Assembly: GCA_026708085.1 (NCBI GenBank)
Contig: JAPOVP010000049.1
Location: 186,001 to 250,000 of the forward strand
Length of the DNA: 64,000 nt
Source: Caldilineaceae bacterium
GTDB lineage: Bacteria; Chloroflexota; Anaerolineae; Caldilineales; Caldilineaceae
Reading direction: 5' to 3'
Shown here piece by piece: positions 37,126 through 45,621 of this stretch. The notes beneath the pieces were generated by a model. That model had not been told where the DNA came from. It saw only the letters and a list, made by a program, of their open reading frames with translations, and ran no database searches. Position 1 is the stretch's first letter. The number at the start of each line of letters is the position of its first letter. The translations under genes were made by a program, and so were the position numbers.

Positions 37126-38469
37126 ATGAGAGATCTCGTATCACGACGTTCATTCTTGCAAGGCGCACTCGCCGTCTCCGCCGGCGCTCTTGCTGCATGT
37201 GTCGCCCCGGCCGCCCCAGAGGGCGATATGGCGGACGAAGGTGCCGCGATGGAGCCCGTCCACCTGCGCTGGGACACGTTCCGCGGCATTGGCAGCGGCT
37301 GGAACGAAGAACGCATGGAAACCTTTACAGAAATGCATCCCGATGTAACGATCGAGCTGCGACCGCTCGCCGGCTCCGGCCAGCAAGACAACTACGCCAA
37401 GATGTACGCGGCCCAAGCCGCCGGCGACCTCGGTGAAGTCATCGCCTTTGATCCTTCCCACTACCACTTCTGGCGGGCGATCAACAAGAACATTATCATG
37501 CCGATTGATGAGCTTGTCGCCGCCGACGGTACTGACCTCGGTCAGTGGTTCGAACACTTCATGGGCCTGCAGTACTACCAGGGGCAACTCTATGGCTTCC
37601 CCAGTTGGGGTTGGGCCGGATTCGACACGCTGGTTACCAATGCAGTCCATTTCGAGGAGGCTGGACTGGACGTCCCCGATCCGGTCGGTCGCGACGTATC
37701 AATTGACACGATTAGAGAGTGGGCTCATTCCTTCTACGTGGAAGGGGAACGCTTTGGACTCAATATCAGCCACAATGAGGCGACGGTCGTAGTCTTATGT
37801 CGCCTATTTGGCAGCTCGCTTATCAACGAGGAAGGCACCCAGTGCTTGCTACTCGACGACCCGAACGCGACTGAGGCGATGAGGTGGGCATATGATCTTG
37901 GCGTAGTCGACCAGGTGCTTCCCGCGCCAGGAGATATCGACAACGCCGGCGGGGCTCTCGTCGCCGGCCTACTGACCTTGAACTGGTGCGGATCGCTTTG
38001 CGTGCGCAATTTTAACAACCAGATCGAGGATGAGAGCGTAGCCAAGGCCTCACAGATCCTGTTCCCGGCTCGCGAAGACGGCCGTTTCCCCTCGCAGCTT
38101 CGCGGCGGCACCTGGAACCTGCGCACCGACCAGGACCACGCCGACGTCGGCTATCAGTTCCTTCTGCACATTGCCGGACACGACGGTAGCCTCAGCTTCA
38201 ACCTGGTAGCGCGCAACTTCGCGATGGTGCGGCCCGACGTAGTCGACTCTCTCATCGAAGATGACCCGATCCACGAATGGTTCATCTCCAGCCTCGAGAA
38301 CGGCATTCCCGCACACGCGCCGGCCAATTCTCGCGGGCGCGAGTATACGTCCGCAGTACAGCAGTGGACAGACCTTCTCCTCGACCCCAACCAGCCCGTT
38401 GAGTTCGAACAGGGTTTGCAGGACCTGAACGACAACATTCAGGCTGTCCTGGACATGGAACCAGCCTGA
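37126..38469 (+). CDS. Sugar-binding lipoprotein 3 (ABC transporter)
   Basis: 447 residues, preceded by CGGAGGAAAC. Tat motif SRRSFL (7-12), lipobox LAAC with Cys25. The signal region is nearly the same as that of protein 2, but the mature domain is clearly different (VHLRWDTFRGIGSGWNEER, then AKMYAAQAAGDLGEV). It is followed by its own permease pair, so it likely belongs to the second transporter, while proteins 1 and 2 serve the first. It ends with the same type of Gln-rich C-terminal segment (EFEQGLQDLNDNIQAVLD). Confidence 0.92.
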   Translation: MRDLVSRRSFLQGALAVSAGALAACVAPAAPEGDMADEGAAMEPVHLRWDTFRGIGSGWNEERMETFTEMHPDVTIELRPLAGSGQQDNYAKMYAAQAAGDLGEVIAFDPSHYHFWRAINKNIIMPIDELVAADGTDLGQWFEHFMGLQYYQGQLYGFPSWGWAGFDTLVTNAVHFEEAGLDVPDPVGRDVSIDTIREWAHSFYVEGERFGLNISHNEATVVVLCRLFGSSLINEEGTQCLLLDDPNATEAMRWAYDLGVVDQVLPAPGDIDNAGGALVAGLLTLNWCGSLCVRNFNNQIEDESVAKASQILFPAREDGRFPSQLRGGTWNLRTDQDHADVGYQFLLHIAGHDGSLSFNLVARNFAMVRPDVVDSLIEDDPIHEWFISSLENGIPAHAPANSRGREYTSAVQQWTDLLLDPNQPVEFEQGLQDLNDNIQAVLDMEPA

Positions 38470-38487
38470 TCCTGTCAGGAAACTAAT

Positions 38488-38524
38488 GAGCAGTGGGCAG
38501 GGGGTAACAGTCTGCTCACTGCTC
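38488..38524 (+). terminator. Long stem-loop after binding protein 3
   Basis: GAGCAGTGGGCAG (38488-38500) pairs with CTGCTCACTGCTC (38512-38524), 13 bp with one G-U and an 11-base loop. Its sequence differs from the two upstream stem-loops but its position is equivalent. The permease gene starts 13 bases on, so full termination here would silence the transporter. Confidence 0.6.
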
Positions 38525-38537
38525 TCATATCCTGGAG

Positions 38538-39488
38538 TTGAATATGGCGACCCTGGCCAGCCGCTTGAATCTGTCCAACGTAGCAGAAGCGCTGACGACA
38601 TCGCGACAGCGGCGGGAAAATGTCTATGGTTATCTCTTTCTAACGCCTTGGCTTCTCGGCTTCTTCGGGCTGTTTATCGGCCCCGGCCTATTCTCGCTCT
38701 ACCTTAGCTTCACAAAATACGACGTGCTCAGTGCCCCAGAGTGGATCGGCCTTGACAACTACATCAAGATGTTTTTCGAAGATCCCCTTTTCTACACTTC
38801 TCTCGGGCGCACCTTTTACTACGCCGGGGTTGGCGTCCCTCTTGGTGTCGTAGGCTCGATGTTTCTTGCCATCCTGCTTAACGCCAAGCTGCGGGGCCTG
38901 GCCACCTATCGCACGCTCTTTTTCATGCCGTCACTGGTACCGATCGTGGCCTCGGTTGTCCTTTGGAAGTGGCTGCTCCATGCTGATTTCGGAATTATCA
39001 ATCAGTGGCTGGTCGACCTAGGTTGGTCCGACCCACCTGGCTGGTTCGGTGACCGACGCTGGGCGATTCCTTCGCTTATAGTGATGGGCTTGTGGCAAGG
39101 ACTGGGAGGCACGCGCATGATCATCTTTCTGGCCGGCCTCCAAGGAATTCCTGAATCGCTATACGAGGCCGCCTCGATCGATGGAGCATCACCGATTCAC
39201 AAGCTGCGCCACGTAACGATACCTCTGTTGACACCTACAATCTTCTTCAACATGGTACTTGGAATCATTGGCGGTTTGCAGGTTTTCACCGCGGCGTTTG
39301 TGGCTACCGAGGGCGGCCCTGGTTTCGCCACGACATTCTACAGCCTTCACCTCTATCGTCACGCCTTCGACTATTGGAACATGGGTTATGCCGCTTCGCT
39401 GGCCTGGTTCTTCGCCTTCGTTATCGTGTCGCTTACGATTTGGCAGTTACGACTCTCACGCCGCTGGGTATTCTATTACGGGAGCTAG
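38538..39488 (+). CDS. Sugar ABC transporter permease 2A
   Basis: 316 residues, six predicted helices, first at GYLFLTPWLLGFFGLFIGPG. The EAA loop reads LYEAASIDGASPIHKLRHVT. It parallels permease 1A throughout (for example the shared TPTIFFNMVLGIIGGLQVF), so the two transporters derive from one ancestor. GGAG lies close upstream of the ATG, inside the distal part of the stem-loop region. Confidence 0.92.
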   Translation: MNMATLASRLNLSNVAEALTTSRQRRENVYGYLFLTPWLLGFFGLFIGPGLFSLYLSFTKYDVLSAPEWIGLDNYIKMFFEDPLFYTSLGRTFYYAGVGVPLGVVGSMFLAILLNAKLRGLATYRTLFFMPSLVPIVASVVLWKWLLHADFGIINQWLVDLGWSDPPGWFGDRRWAIPSLIVMGLWQGLGGTRMIIFLAGLQGIPESLYEAASIDGASPIHKLRHVTIPLLTPTIFFNMVLGIIGGLQVFTAAFVATEGGPGFATTFYSLHLYRHAFDYWNMGYAASLAWFFAFVIVSLTIWQLRLSRRWVFYYGS

Positions 39489-39494
39489 AACAAG

Positions 39495-40394
39495 ATGGCC
39501 GCAACGATCGAAAGACTGCCCAGCACAGAACTCCGCAGTGACGTCTACCGACGCGGACGGAATCGGATTCAGAGGGCCGTGACCTATATCCTACTTACTG
39601 CTGCTGCCTTGATGTTTGCCTTCCCGCTCTTCTGGACGGTGTCAAGTTCTCTGCAGACCTGGAAGGAACTTCGTTCCTTTGAACCGCACCTTCTCCCCGC
39701 CATACCTCAGTGGGGAAACTATGCAATGGTCTTCAGTTCGGTGCCTTTCGCTCGCTGGATGGGGAACAGCTTTCTGATTACGGCAATCACTATCCCCGGG
39801 GTCATTATCACAGGTTCTCTGACTGCCTACTCCTTTGCCCGATTCAACTACATCGGTAAGGAGATCTGGTTTGTACTCATGTTGGGAACGATGATGATTC
39901 CGTCGCAGGTGACGTTGATCCCCCAGTACGTACTCTTCTTCAATCTGAAACTGATCAACACCTACGTTCCCCTCACCATTGGCTCCTGGCTAGGCGGCGG
40001 GGCTTTCATGATCTTTTTGCTGCGCCAGTTCATAATGTCTATTCCTCGAGATCTAGACGAGGCCGCCCTAATGGACGGCGCATCGCCCATACGCATTCTG
40101 TGGGGCGTCCTTTTGCCGCTAATGAAACCCGCGCTGACTACGGTCGCCATCCTTCAGTTCCTCGGAGACTGGAACGAGTTTTTCGGCCCCTTTATCTATC
40201 TCAATAAGGTCGATCTCTTTACGGCGGCCGTAGGCCTCCGTTTCTTCCAGAACATTCCCCTGGAGTCCAGGGACCCGCGCGATCATCTGCTGATGGCCGC
40301 CGCCGCCATAATGACCATCCCGGTCATCACCCTCTTCGCCGCCGCTCAACGGTATTTCATCCAAGGCGTTGTCCTCAGCGGCCTCAAGATTTGA
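39495..40394 (+). CDS. Sugar ABC transporter permease 2B
   Basis: 299 residues, MalG-type, six helices, EAA loop DEAALMDGASPIRILWGVL near 199. It begins six bases after permease 2A with GGAGC overlapping the 2A stop region. It closes the plus-strand operon; the following 519 bases hold no gene on either strand. No ATP-binding subunit accompanies either permease pair. Confidence 0.92.
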   Translation: MAATIERLPSTELRSDVYRRGRNRIQRAVTYILLTAAALMFAFPLFWTVSSSLQTWKELRSFEPHLLPAIPQWGNYAMVFSSVPFARWMGNSFLITAITIPGVIITGSLTAYSFARFNYIGKEIWFVLMLGTMMIPSQVTLIPQYVLFFNLKLINTYVPLTIGSWLGGGAFMIFLLRQFIMSIPRDLDEAALMDGASPIRILWGVLLPLMKPALTTVAILQFLGDWNEFFGPFIYLNKVDLFTAAVGLRFFQNIPLESRDPRDHLLMAAAAIMTIPVITLFAAAQRYFIQGVVLSGLKI

Positions 40395-40913
40395 GCAGAT
40401 CCTCGTTTACATAGTCTCTCAGACGTACTGCCCGCGTACCGATTTGCACAGGCAGGGGCATACGCGCGATCGACTCTGCATCAGAGTGCAATTGGTTTGC
40501 CTCTTGGGATGAGCTCTCGTTCAGCTGAACTGTCTCAGACGCTTGCCCAAATCCATCTTCAAAATACAATAAAAGGATTGAGCGTATCGCGTTCGGGGCA
40601 CACTGGATGGGACTCCTCTAACAGAGTCACGATGACAATGGGAGATTCCTGGGCGGTATTAGGGACCGGAAGTACTCCAGCGGCCGGATTCCCCGCTACA
40701 TTCGCATGGCACTTTAGACCAACCTTCAATTCACTGGTCCAACCAAATTGGTATTTGTTGGGAAGCTCCGTGCTACTTTAAAGCAGCTGTAGCGGCCGAC
40801 CATGGACAGTTAGAGCGTCTCTTGCCGTCCAGCCGTGGAAAAGCTGGAACTTAATTCCAAATCACCTTGTTGCGGGAAGATGAGAACGAACGCACTAATA
40901 AGCTTGGGCCCTC
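40395..40913. other. Gene-free stretch after the transporter operon
   Basis: 519 bases between convergent genes. A plus-strand ORF at 40497-40781 has no ribosome-binding site and no protein-like pattern. An 11-base palindrome ACCAA-A-TTGGT (40742-40752) and a short GCTAC/GTAGC stem near 40773 are the only structures I see; no clear terminator. Confidence 0.5.
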
Positions 40914-41786
40914 TCACCGGCCAGGCAGCGATCCTACCAACAGCTGCAACATTTCCGCCAGCGTAGGCTCTTCGGGGTCCTCCGGGGTCCGATCGGCCAG
41001 CTCTGAAGCACCAACAAAGCGGTAGATGTCAGCAGCGCCTTCATGAAACTTCGGTGACATTCCGACACTTGCCATCGTCGCCGCGATCTCTTCCATTTCG
41101 CCCACCCACCGCCTAGACTTAGGCGGCATACTTGGAAGGCCCTGCACGCGTTTTAGCATTGCCTCCTGGCTTATTCCCCACTCATCAAACAAGGCATCAC
41201 GTATTCCCAACGCCTCTGCAGCGACCAGCAGGTTCGTGCAAAGCGCGGTCAGTCCCTTCGTCATTCCCGCATAGCACATCTTGATAGCAGAAGCATCACC
41301 TACACTGTCGCTGATTACAGGCACGTCGAGCCCGTAGTCTTCGAGCCTAGCCAGTTCACCCGCGTAAACGCCCGACGAGTAGAATCGCGTCGCCCCCTGG
41401 CGGCGCGGCGGCGGCCCAATGATCGAGGCATCTACAAACCGGCCTCCAGCTTCGGTGATCGTTTCACCAATCTCTATGGACGTCTGCGGTGCGACCGCGT
41501 TGCAGTCGGCATAGAGCAGGTCAGCGCCTGTCCGGCGAAGAGCCTCCGCCACCGTCTGGGCTGCGGCCCCTGCCTCCGCGGGCACAAGAATGCACAGGAC
41601 GACGTCCGCCTCTACGACCAGTGCGTCGTAGGAATCTACCTCTTCTATCCCTGCCTTCTCAGCCAGACCTCGCGTACGGGCGCTGCGGTCCGCCAGATAC
41701 GCAAAAACCCGCAGACCATACGCCTTCAGCCGTTCCCCTACCGTATGTCCCATATCCCCGGGGCTCAGAATCCCCACAGTTTTCAT
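40914..41786 (-). CDS. NAD(P)-dependent 6-phosphogluconate-dehydrogenase-like oxidoreductase (DUF1932 type)
   Basis: The 290-residue protein starts with the dinucleotide-binding segment TVGILSPGDMGHTVGERL, followed by DVVLCILVPA. The C-terminal half (SAIKMCYAGMTKGLTALCTNLLVAAEALG) matches the helical domain of the DUF1932 branch of beta-hydroxyacid dehydrogenases. The GxGxxG motif is modified to SPGDMG. Substrate unknown; it lies eight bases downstream of a mannonate-dehydratase-like gene on the same strand, so a sugar-acid or hydroxyacid substrate is likely. Confidence 0.88.
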   Translation of the reverse strand: MKTVGILSPGDMGHTVGERLKAYGLRVFAYLADRSARTRGLAEKAGIEEVDSYDALVVEADVVLCILVPAEAGAAAQTVAEALRRTGADLLYADCNAVAPQTSIEIGETITEAGGRFVDASIIGPPPRRQGATRFYSSGVYAGELARLEDYGLDVPVISDSVGDASAIKMCYAGMTKGLTALCTNLLVAAEALGIRDALFDEWGISQEAMLKRVQGLPSMPPKSRRWVGEMEEIAATMASVGMSPKFHEGAADIYRFVGASELADRTPEDPEEPTLAEMLQLLVGSLPGR

Positions 41787-41794
41787 TGCAGTAC

Positions 41795-42802
41795 CTACCC
41801 TTTCACTTCTTGCTGCGCCCGAGCCAGCAAGGCTTTCATGTAGCCTATAGTGTAGGCAGTACCGATTCGCTGATCGTCCGCCATCGTCGGAATGTGGTCC
41901 GGAATCAGGACGCCGTCAAAACCGGTCTTCTCCAGCACTCGCATTGCCTTGTACATATCAAAGTATCCGTCGTCTACGAACGTCTCGACAAAGTGGGGCA
42001 ACGGCTGATCAACGTTACGAAAGTGAATCTTGAAGAGCTTGTTCGCTTGACCGAACTCCTGCAACGACTCCTCGACGCCTCTGCCCATCAGATCGCCGCC
42101 TTCCAACCAGCAGCCAATGCAGAAGCAGATGCCAACGTTAGGACTGCTGGCGATCTCCATTGCCCTGTAGTAACCATCGAAACTGCTGAAAATGCACCTG
42201 GGGATTCCACCTAGCTCGGGCTGCGGAGGGTCGTCAGGGTGAATGCCTATGCGGACCCCTTCCTCTTCGGCCACCGGAGCCGCCTGGGAAACGAAGTACC
42301 TGAAGTTTTCCCAAATCTCGTCTTCGGTATAGGTCCGGCCGTGTGTGAGCGGCAGATGATAGTAGCGTCCCGCCCAGTGTCCGGCTTCGGCCTTTGCCAA
42401 GTCGAAACCCCGCGCTGAGGCGCCGCCTCGGGTCAGCTCCCGATCCGTGCTCCAGATTCCATTCCCCATGTGCGCGTACGTAGTATAGGGAATCCCGGCC
42501 TTGCCCAGTGCCCTCAGATGACTGACGTACTCCTCGATCTTGGCGTCCCGATTCTCCAACCCCAGCACGATCGCGTCCTGATTGTGTACCTCCCGGTTTC
42601 CAAACCCGTAGATCTGGACCCCTGCCTTCTCAAACCGTTCCTTGGTCCTGGCATAGTAGTCATAACCGGCGTGTTCGCCGTCGGTCCAGCAGACGGCCCA
42701 ATCCAGTCCCATCTGCTTCACAAACTGCAACTCCTCTTCGCTGGCTTCCGGTGACACCTGTGCTGCGATTTTCATCCCCGGCGGTATCGACATAAGGGAC
42801 AT
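41795..42802 (-). CDS. Mannonate-dehydratase-like TIM-barrel protein
   Basis: I choose ATG 42802 with AGGAGAA upstream; the open frame extends 72 codons further but overlaps the next gene region. The 335-residue protein resembles UxuA-type enzymes, which dehydrate D-mannonate to 2-keto-3-deoxygluconate: GIPYTTYAHMGNG, VRIGIHPDDPPQPELGGIPRC (a hallmark of the family), NVGICFCIGCW and IHFRNVDQ carry the likely metal ligands. It is somewhat shorter than E. coli UxuA (about 390) but similar to the short bacterial form. Together with the downstream dehydrogenase it suggests catabolism of a uronate-like compound. Confidence 0.85.
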   Translation of the reverse strand: MSLMSIPPGMKIAAQVSPEASEEELQFVKQMGLDWAVCWTDGEHAGYDYYARTKERFEKAGVQIYGFGNREVHNQDAIVLGLENRDAKIEEYVSHLRALGKAGIPYTTYAHMGNGIWSTDRELTRGGASARGFDLAKAEAGHWAGRYYHLPLTHGRTYTEDEIWENFRYFVSQAAPVAEEEGVRIGIHPDDPPQPELGGIPRCIFSSFDGYYRAMEIASSPNVGICFCIGCWLEGGDLMGRGVEESLQEFGQANKLFKIHFRNVDQPLPHFVETFVDDGYFDMYKAMRVLEKTGFDGVLIPDHIPTMADDQRIGTAYTIGYMKALLARAQQEVKG

Positions 42803-42899
42803 CGGTATTCTCCTGTCTTTTGAATGCAAGTTGGTCGAAACTTGCCACGGCTCTTGTGGTCTGGACCCATTGGTCCAGAGTCTGACTGGCGCTGTCTCA

Positions 42900-43916
42900 T
42901 CAAAGGGCTTTTTCGGACCATTTCTCAGCAAGTACACTGCCGCCCCGAAATGAAGCCCATACCCTACCGTCATCCGGATGTTTCGGCCGAGCCTTCTCCC
43001 TCCATTTGACCGCGTCACTCAGCCTGTACACTTTGCCCTCCGATTCCATACTGAAGGGAATGTTCCACTCAGCTGTAGCCCGCATGAAATTAAATGCTCT
43101 TCTCGGATGCCAACCTGCTTCAAGGGTGAAGTCGTCTGGTGAAGGCGCGGGATAATAGCTCCCCCCCGATGGCTGGGGCTGCCTCAATTCAACGCCTCTT
43201 GAGAGCCTTCCAAGTACCTCTGCCAGCAGATCGCCCCCGAACTTTGCGCACAGAGCTTCGGCCTCGGCGCCGCGAACACCGTCTTCAAACTGAATCTTTC
43301 GCTGCCCCGCAATGTCGCCCGTATCGAGGCCATCGTCCATCCAATGCACCGACACACCGGTCGCCGTTTCGCCCATGCGGAATTGCCAGAAAAGCGGAAA
43401 AGGCCCCCTGTAGGCGGGCAGTAGCGAAGGATGCACATTCAGAAAACCGTATCGGGGAATGTCCAATACATCAGGAGGAATGATGCTGTTCCAGCAAGCC
43501 ACACCAACTACTTCAAGCGCCAGCTCCTTCAGCAAGGAGGTCGTTTTGAAATGGCCGACCTTTCCGCACTCAAAGACAGGAATCCCTTCCCTGAGGGCGT
43601 GTGCCAGTGGGCTTGCCGGAATCTGGACCGCGTAAGGAGGAGATGCGCGCGACCCGCTGCCCTTGTTTACGCTTGTATTCTCCCTGGTCGCTGGTGCCAG
43701 AGAAACAGTCGGGTTCAGTAGCGGCAGTTCAAGCTCTCGCCTCTGATGCGCCGAGGTATTGCCACCAACAGGTGTGACGCCCCGGAGCGGGACACTTCGC
43801 GGCCCGGCGAGCAATATTGCGACCACATTGATATTGTGAGCTAGAAGCCTCTCCAGCACAATGTGGCTGAACTGTCCGGACATCCCCATGAAAAGGGTAC
43901 GCATATCCTTTGACAC
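42900..43916 (-). CDS. Formyltransferase-family protein (Fmt/ArnA-like)
   Basis: 338 residues. The formyl-transfer core is clear: FLNVHPSLLPAYRGPFPLFW with the catalytic His and SLLP loop, and VHWMDDGLDTGDI with the catalytic Asp; CWNSIIP may supply the Asn. Between the first strand (NVVAILLAG, ~35) and ECGKVGHFKT (~125) there is a roughly 60-residue low-complexity insertion absent from typical Fmt proteins. The C-terminal part (FMRATAEWNIPFSMESEGKVYRL) keeps a shortened Fmt-C-like domain. It may act on methionyl-tRNA or on a sugar amine. A GTG start at 43916 is used; ATG 43904 is an alternative. Confidence 0.85.
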   Translation of the reverse strand: MSKDMRTLFMGMSGQFSHIVLERLLAHNINVVAILLAGPRSVPLRGVTPVGGNTSAHQRRELELPLLNPTVSLAPATRENTSVNKGSGSRASPPYAVQIPASPLAHALREGIPVFECGKVGHFKTTSLLKELALEVVGVACWNSIIPPDVLDIPRYGFLNVHPSLLPAYRGPFPLFWQFRMGETATGVSVHWMDDGLDTGDIAGQRKIQFEDGVRGAEAEALCAKFGGDLLAEVLGRLSRGVELRQPQPSGGSYYPAPSPDDFTLEAGWHPRRAFNFMRATAEWNIPFSMESEGKVYRLSDAVKWREKARPKHPDDGRVWASFRGGSVLAEKWSEKAL

Positions 43917-43939
43917 AGAGTTAGCTCAGGCCGTATAAT
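43910..43939 (+). promoter_or_regulatory. Consensus promoter of yggX
   Basis: Perfect TTGACA (43910-43915) and perfect TATAAT (43934-43939) with an 18-base spacer. The -35 element overlaps the first codons of the divergent formyltransferase gene. Confidence 0.85.
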
Positions 43940-43980
43940 GGTGGCCACAGTTGACCTTACTATAGGTTTGGAGCAATTCA

Positions 43981-44301
43981 ATGGCCCACCTGGTGCAGTG
44001 TGCAAAGATCGGACAGGAACTGCCTGGTATGGAGTCGCCCCCCTATCCGGGCGAGTTGGGCAAGCGGATCTTCGAGAACATCTCTCAATCCGCGTGGGAT
44101 ATGTGGATGCAGTACTCGGTCGTCCTCATAAACCATTACGGCCTCAGTCTCGGCGACCAGCAGTCGCGCGATTTTCTGGCGGAGCAGATGGAAGAGTTCT
44201 TCTTCGGTGTGGGCGCTCAGATGCCGGAAGGGTGGACCCCTGAAGGAACGCCAGGTATGGGCAAAGGCGTGCCAGCAGGCAAGGGGGCCCCCCGGAAGTA
44301 G
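43981..44301 (+). CDS. yggX: Iron-trafficking/oxidative-damage protection protein YggX
   Basis: The 106-residue protein matches YggX: an early Cys (VQCAK), the hallmark YPGELGKRIFENIS near 26, AWDMWMQYSVVLINHYGL and the final PEGWTPEG. YggX protects iron-sulfur clusters and takes part in Fe(II) handling. It has the normal 90 residues plus a Gly/Pro/Lys-rich tail of about 15 (GTPGMGKGVPAGKGAPRK). It is a lone plus-strand gene with a near-perfect promoter, so high constitutive expression is expected. YggX is best known from proteobacteria, so a wider distribution or transfer is possible. Confidence 0.92.
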   Translation: MAHLVQCAKIGQELPGMESPPYPGELGKRIFENISQSAWDMWMQYSVVLINHYGLSLGDQQSRDFLAEQMEEFFFGVGAQMPEGWTPEGTPGMGKGVPAGKGAPRK

Positions 44302-44310
44302 CAGAGGCCT

Positions 44311-45597
44311 TTACTGTACCAACGCTATTTCCGGGTCGATCTCGAACTGTAGCAATGAGTGTGCCTGTCGCAGAGCACGCTCCACCTCTGCCGGCGACAG
44401 CCCCTTGGCAAAAATGAAGCCAAGATAAGCATCGCCTTCGGGCAGAGGAACAAGAGACTGGTTCAACCGTGCTGTGATCTGGATATCCTCGATTCCCGCC
44501 ACCCTTTTCGCCTCTTTAACGCCGTTCATTCGGCGCAAAATACCTCCCTCCGGAATTGGAATCATCATCACTCCTCCGGCGTGCGACTCCCGCTCCAAGC
44601 TCTCCAGAGGCAGACCGCACGCCTGCCGAAGAATCAGCTCCTCCAGGGAACTGGTGTTGCCAACCTCCATCCCAAACCGCAGAATTCGCGAGCAAAGTCC
44701 ACCTATCGATCGCCCGGCGACCTCCACAATCCATGGTCCCTCGGCATTGATCCGCAACTCTGCGTGAATGGGTCCCGTCTGCAGGCCCAATCCCCGCGCC
44801 GCCGCCTCTGTGGTCTCGGCGATTTGATTCTGCATTTCAGGAGGCAGTCTTGAGGGGGTAACGTATATCGTCTCCTCAAAGTATGGCCCTTCCAGTGGGT
44901 CTGGCTTGTCGAACAGAGCCAGGCAGTGCAGGCGGTCACTATCCAAAAGGCCTTCAAAGGCGACCTCCACTCCGGGAATATAGCCTTCAATCAGGAATGG
45001 TTGCTCGTCCCCAATCAAGGAAGTCAGCCTTCTCACTCCGGAAGCCAGTTCGCAGCGCAGATTTGCCCTGATTACGCCGCGGCTCCCGTTCAGTTCTTCG
45101 GGTTTGACCACGCACGGGTACCCGATCTTTTCTTCCGCGCGGGCGATTATCTCTTTCAGATTGTCGCTTGTTCGAAATTCCCCGAATTCCGGTATGGGCG
45201 AGCCGCAGGCGGCGAGCATCGTCCGCATCCTGAACTTATTTCGAGCAGCCTCCGCAGCTATGGGATCGTTGTGAGGTAGGCCCAGCGCATCTGCAACTAA
45301 GGCGGCCACCCTGGAACCGGAGTCATCCAAGGCCAGAACTGCATCATAGCGGACTTCAGCATTGTCCGACCCGCCCGAAGTCTCAAGCGCCTCGACAATA
45401 TGGTTGGCAGCCTGTTCAGGATGGCTGAAATCGGCGCCCAGGGGGAAGTTCCATTCCTCAGCCAGCATTCTGGGTAGGTCGACCGCAACCACGGCTTCGA
45501 TACCCAGTTTCGCAGCGGCGTCGATGTAGTCCTGTGTGCGATAGCTATTTGGGGTGGTGAGCAGAAGCGCTCGTTTTGGGGGCACGCCAAGCTCCAA
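44311..45597 (-). CDS. ATP-grasp domain ligase of unknown substrate
   Basis: 428 residues in the carbamoyl-phosphate-synthase-like ATP-grasp family. Visible are an N-terminal preATP-grasp domain (KRALLLTTPNSYRTQDYIDAA), the ATP-grasp lysine segment YPCVVKPEELNGSRGV, the glutamates of FLIEGYIPGVEVAFEGLL and the metal-binding IHAELRINAEGPWIVEVAGR. Such enzymes join a carboxylate to an amine; BacD-like amino-acid ligases share this layout. It starts 25 bases after the prenyl-synthase-like gene on the same strand and ends the long minus-strand block that begins at rpmH. Confidence 0.87.
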   Translation of the reverse strand: MELGVPPKRALLLTTPNSYRTQDYIDAAAKLGIEAVVAVDLPRMLAEEWNFPLGADFSHPEQAANHIVEALETSGGSDNAEVRYDAVLALDDSGSRVAALVADALGLPHNDPIAAEAARNKFRMRTMLAACGSPIPEFGEFRTSDNLKEIIARAEEKIGYPCVVKPEELNGSRGVIRANLRCELASGVRRLTSLIGDEQPFLIEGYIPGVEVAFEGLLDSDRLHCLALFDKPDPLEGPYFEETIYVTPSRLPPEMQNQIAETTEAAARGLGLQTGPIHAELRINAEGPWIVEVAGRSIGGLCSRILRFGMEVGNTSSLEELILRQACGLPLESLERESHAGGVMMIPIPEGGILRRMNGVKEAKRVAGIEDIQITARLNQSLVPLPEGDAYLGFIFAKGLSPAEVERALRQAHSLLQFEIDPEIALVQ

Positions 45598-45621
45598 TTT
45601 GTGCCTGTCCGGGCGAGAGAT

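Noticed and set aside
40497-40781. Plus-strand 94-codon ORF after the transporter operon
   Set aside because: No ribosome-binding site, no domain pattern; overlaps only non-coding sequence but looks random.
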